A stretch of DNA of 39,625 nucleotides from Phycisphaerae bacterium (GTDB lineage Bacteria; Planctomycetota; Phycisphaerae; UBA1845; PWPN01): assembly GCA_012719955.1 (NCBI GenBank), contig JAAXZI010000048.1, positions 1 to 39,625 of the forward strand, written 5' to 3'. Shown here piece after piece: positions 38,101-39,625 of the stretch; the stretch's first letter is position 1, and every line of letters begins with the position of its first letter. The position numbers were made by a program, and so were the translations under genes. The notes under the pieces are model-generated. The model searched no databases. It was not told the origin of the DNA and saw only the letters and a program-made list of their open reading frames with translations.

Positions 38101-39384
38101 CCGCTCGCGCTCTGCTTGCTGGCCTTTCAGAAACTCTTCCTGCTCGCGCACGGCCTTGGCCAGCAGCGGACCGAAACGAGTCTTGGCCTCCTGTACCTCG
38201 TGGTCGCGCTTCTTATAGGCCTCGGCCAGCCGCCGTTGCCGGGCCCACTGGCCGTGGGCAAACTCGGCCTGGGCCGACCGTGCCGCCCGCTCGATGGCCT
38301 CACGCAGCCCATCGGCGGCCCGCCGCACCTGGGTCCGGGCCACGGAACGGAGCCCCACGCCCGCCGCCAACATCGCCACCAGCCCCACCCCTGCGCCAAT
38401 GGCTATTTCCTTCACGTGCGGCGCGTCCAGGCCAGCCAGAAGCTGGGCCACCCCCGCTCCCGCCAGCATAGCCAGCAGGATGAGCACAAAAGGCGCCACC
38501 CCCACGAACAACCGGGGAAATCGCAATCCCGCGGTCGCCTCCAGCCGGGCGCCGGCCTCCTCGTATAACGCATCGAAAGGCGCCTCCGGCCGTCGCGGCT
38601 CGGCCGCATCCGAAGCAAGGGCCGCCAGTTTGTCGGCCATGGAGAAAGCGCCTGTTCCTCCACTCTTCAGGCGCGAGGACTGACGCGACGGGGAAGCCTG
38701 CTCCTGGTCCGGAGCGGGATCGACGTCAACGTCCACCGCATCCTCGTCGTCCTCCACCTCGGAATGCAAAGGCCCTTCCAGCCCGGGGACGGCCTCGTCC
38801 TCCTCCTCGATGTCCTCTTCATCTATCCACTCCACCGGCGTCCATTCCTGCCGGAGGGTGAACATCAGCACTTCCGCCTGTCCTTCCAACTGCTCGATGA
38901 GTTGTCGGCGGTTGGCGAGTTCCTCCTTGGCCTTCCGGGCCTCCTCGCGGGTCTGTTCCTGAACCCCCTCCAGGACCGTCTCGGCCAGCCAGGCGGCATG
39001 GGTGTATTTCTTCTTGATCTCGCCTTCCGCAGTGGCGTGCTCCTGGTTGAGTTCCAGGCGCTTGGCCTCCTGGGCGGCGTCCAGCCTGGCCCGGTCCGAC
39101 TCATAAGTGGCCGCGATCTTCTGCAGAAACTCCTCGTACTGGCACGCAATCGCCTCGCGCTCGGCCTGGTATCGCGTTCCGGCGTCCTCCAGGTCTTTCC
39201 TGAGCTGGGCCTCGACCCGCTCCTGTTCAGTTTGCCTCCGGCGTTCCAGGGTCTCTTCGGTGTCGGCGCACTCGGTGGACAGCAGCACCAGGTCATGCAG
39301 CGCTTCGCGCTGAAGATCTCGCGCCGTGCTCGTCTCCTCGGGGTTGTTCACGGATCGTGGATTCACAGGAGGTGCATCTGACAT
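35122..39384 (-). CDS. Membrane-anchored coiled-coil FtsK/SpoIIIE (EccC-like) ATPase
   Basis: A 1420-aa protein. Residues about 20-175 are charged coiled coil, then an acidic stretch (187-230), two membrane segments (about 292-315 and 326-346), a second coiled coil (350-500) and three FtsK-like modules. Module 1 (about 560-730) lacks a Walker A. Module 2 has GKTGSGKS at 845-852, Walker B LLIIDEF (Asp952, Glu953) and LLGSQTIGG. Module 3 (about 1158-1400) again lacks a P-loop. Tandem FtsK modules are the plan of type VII secretion motors, though there the first module is usually the active one. The ATG at 39384 follows the 70-aa gene by four bases. Repeats lie at 1118-1155 and in the last eight residues. 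DNA pumping is the alternative. Confidence 0.85.
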   Translation of the reverse strand: MSDAPPVNPRSVNNPEETSTARDLQREALHDLVLLSTECADTEETLERRRQTEQERVEAQLRKDLEDAGTRYQAEREAIACQYEEFLQKIAATYESDRARLDAAQEAKRLELNQEHATAEGEIKKKYTHAAWLAETVLEGVQEQTREEARKAKEELANRRQLIEQLEGQAEVLMFTLRQEWTPVEWIDEEDIEEEDEAVPGLEGPLHSEVEDDEDAVDVDVDPAPDQEQASPSRQSSRLKSGGTGAFSMADKLAALASDAAEPRRPEAPFDALYEEAGARLEATAGLRFPRLFVGVAPFVLILLAMLAGAGVAQLLAGLDAPHVKEIAIGAGVGLVAMLAAGVGLRSVARTQVRRAADGLREAIERAARSAQAEFAHGQWARQRRLAEAYKKRDHEVQEAKTRFGPLLAKAVREQEEFLKGQQAERERLLAKIEAQREASLGEAERWRAAMLAEVEERHQREQREARERHEQALVRIRNDYEAGRRELEQRWRTGLAQIQEPIDGRQRGLGQAPLDWESPEWQGWKPPRQFTSVVRFGEMKVDLKQITERVPGSLALPEEFAVPALLAFPKQASLLVASDHTGRAEAIRVLRMVMMRLLVSLPAGRVRFTIIDPVGLGQNFAGFMHLADYDESLVGNRIWTESDHIERRLADLTEHMETVIQKYLRNEFPTIDAYNAQAGELAEPYRFLVIADFPLGFSEDALRRLASIIGTGARCGVYTLIARDTRQPLPPGVPPEELAASSVSLVHQKDRFVWEDEVFKRFPLMVDPPPSEEFLTRTLHVIGREARESKRVEVPFESIAPTDDRMWSRSTDNDVEVPIGRMGASRLQMLRLGRGVAQHGLIAGKTGSGKSTLLHVLITNLALWYSPEEVEFYLVDFKKGVEFKAYATHRLPHARAVAVESDREFGLSVLQRVDAELGRRGEMFRKLGVQDLASYRQASGRKLPRTLLIIDEFQEFFSEDDRIAQDASLLLDRLVRQGRAFGIHLLLGSQTIGGTSGLARSTIGQMAVRVALQTSEADSQVILGDGNSAARLLSRPGEAIYNDMSGLVEANSPFQVSWLPDEGRDKFLERVREKAEREGLLSPKRERGISIPEMVVFEGNVPADIRKNSLLAALLDKGGRASCPPGTGETHAPHEAGKMPAPHEADKMSAPRVEAPRVWLGEPVAIKEPTAVTLRRQSGANVLIIGQQEESGLALLASSLISLAAQHAPDAAKFYVLDGSPSDSPLATVFPRLKDVVPHEVRLVEYRAVPEAINEVAEELAQRQSSEDLNLPAVYVLIYGLQRYRVLRRQEDSFSFSPREEDAKPAPDRQFADLLREGPPVGMHVVAWCDTPAAVERTLDRASLREFDNRILFQMSASDSSNLIDSPLANKLGQNRALAYSEEHGTLEKFRPYALPDAEWLQSVRERLASRSENSRTEN
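35932..36026. repeat. Three palindromes inserted in frame in the ATPase gene
   Basis: GGCGGACA-TCT-TGTCCGCC (35932-35950), AGCAGGCA-TCT-TGCCTGCT (35959-35977) and GGCGGGCA-AGA-TGCCCGCC (36008-36026) lie within codons about 1118-1155. Translated, they give GGRASCPP, AGKMPAP and ADKMSAP in the linker between ATPase modules 2 and 3, leaving the reading frame open. Confidence 0.85.
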
Positions 39385-39388
39385 GCGT

Positions 39389-39601
39389 CTACTCGCAATC
39401 TCGCCGGATCTTTTCCAACAGGGCCGCCATGTGGGACATCGCGCTGGAAGCGTTGCGCAGATCATTCTGCAGCGGGATCAGGTACTTCTCCTCGAACTCG
39501 CGGGCCTGGGCGTCATCCCAGGTCATCCGCGTCTCCTCCCACTGGATGAGAAGCTGCCGCAAGGCCTTTGAAAGTTGTCCCCCGCCCTCATAAACGCCCA
39601 T
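39389..39601 (-). CDS. Small helical protein, WXG100-like
   Basis: A 70-aa protein, complete, with GAGGAGG six bases before the ATG at 39601. A short first helix (LSKALRQLLIQWEETRM) leads to a Trp-Asp-Asp turn, then a long amphipathic helix (DAQAREFEEKYLIPLQNDLR and onward). This resembles the second half of WXG100 proteins, where W-x-G separates two helices and a Phe follows about eight residues later; here WDD replaces WxG and the first helix is shorter. It ends four bases before the FtsK/EccC-like ATPase start, so the two are cotranscribed. It could be a substrate, chaperone or coupling subunit of that ATPase. No export tail YxxxD/E is present. Confidence 0.7.
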   Translation of the reverse strand: MGVYEGGGQLSKALRQLLIQWEETRMTWDDAQAREFEEKYLIPLQNDLRNASSAMSHMAALLEKIRRDCE

Positions 39602-39625
39602 GCGATCCCTCCTCTCCCGTTACCC

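Overview
The window is GC-rich and looks like part of a Planctomycetota chromosome, probably close to Phycisphaerae. This is inferred from gene content: an EF-Tu with a divergent switch I, PEP-CTERM proteins ending in four arginines, secreted proteins with dockerin-like EF-hands and Cys-rich GACC repeats, a secreted beta-propeller/Ig/HAF mosaic protein, and a chimeric coiled-coil FtsK/EccC-like ATPase. No 16S gene is present to confirm it.

Region 1 (about 1-16 kb, all minus strand) is a long transcription-translation operon. A near-consensus promoter (TTGACA-16-TATACT, 15929-15956) reads tRNA-Thr, tuf, rpmG, tRNA-Trp, secE, nusG, rplK, rplA, rplJ, rplL, rpoB, rpoC and rpsL. Genes are complete and in the classical order, but rpsG and fusA do not follow rpsL. 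Instead there is a terminator-like hairpin, a possible stand-alone RNA gene (about 462 to 138) that ends in a strong intrinsic terminator and is complementary to the 16S 3' end, and then a TTGACA-17-TATATT promoter firing leftwards out of the window. The spacers between ribosomal genes carry hairpins: heptamer-built palindromes abutting stop codons, and short GC-rich palindromes.

Region 2 (16.2-18.0 kb, plus strand) has an orphan four-helix membrane protein and a class V aminotransferase of the alanine/serine-glyoxylate type.

Region 3 (18.2-27.2 kb, minus strand) holds four exported-protein genes, each apparently its own transcription unit. Two are tandem paralogues (618 and 625 aa) with nearly identical C-terminal Cys-rich/dockerin-like halves; two are PEP-CTERM proteins with unrelated bodies but the same sorting tail. 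All four have the same promoter layout: GTTGACA as -35, a 17-base spacer, a -10, and a second GTYRAC element exactly 23 bases upstream. The two PEP-CTERM genes also share a leader of about 250 bases and a terminator, so they look like one expression/sorting cassette with different inserts.

Region 4 (27.5-34.8 kb) has a 1125-aa secreted multidomain protein, a secreted glycoside-hydrolase-like protein, and a divergent ceramidase-family protein: a set suited to extracellular polymer or lipid breakdown.

Region 5 (34.8-39.6 kb, minus strand) has a 70-aa WXG100-like helical protein followed four bases later by a 1420-aa membrane-anchored coiled-coil ATPase with one intact and two apparently degenerate FtsK/SpoIIIE modules. 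This is the best candidate here for a poorly described system, a type VII-like export or conflict machine. The ATPase gene has been invaded in frame by three copies of a dispersed palindrome, and its last codons are made of a heptamer repeat.
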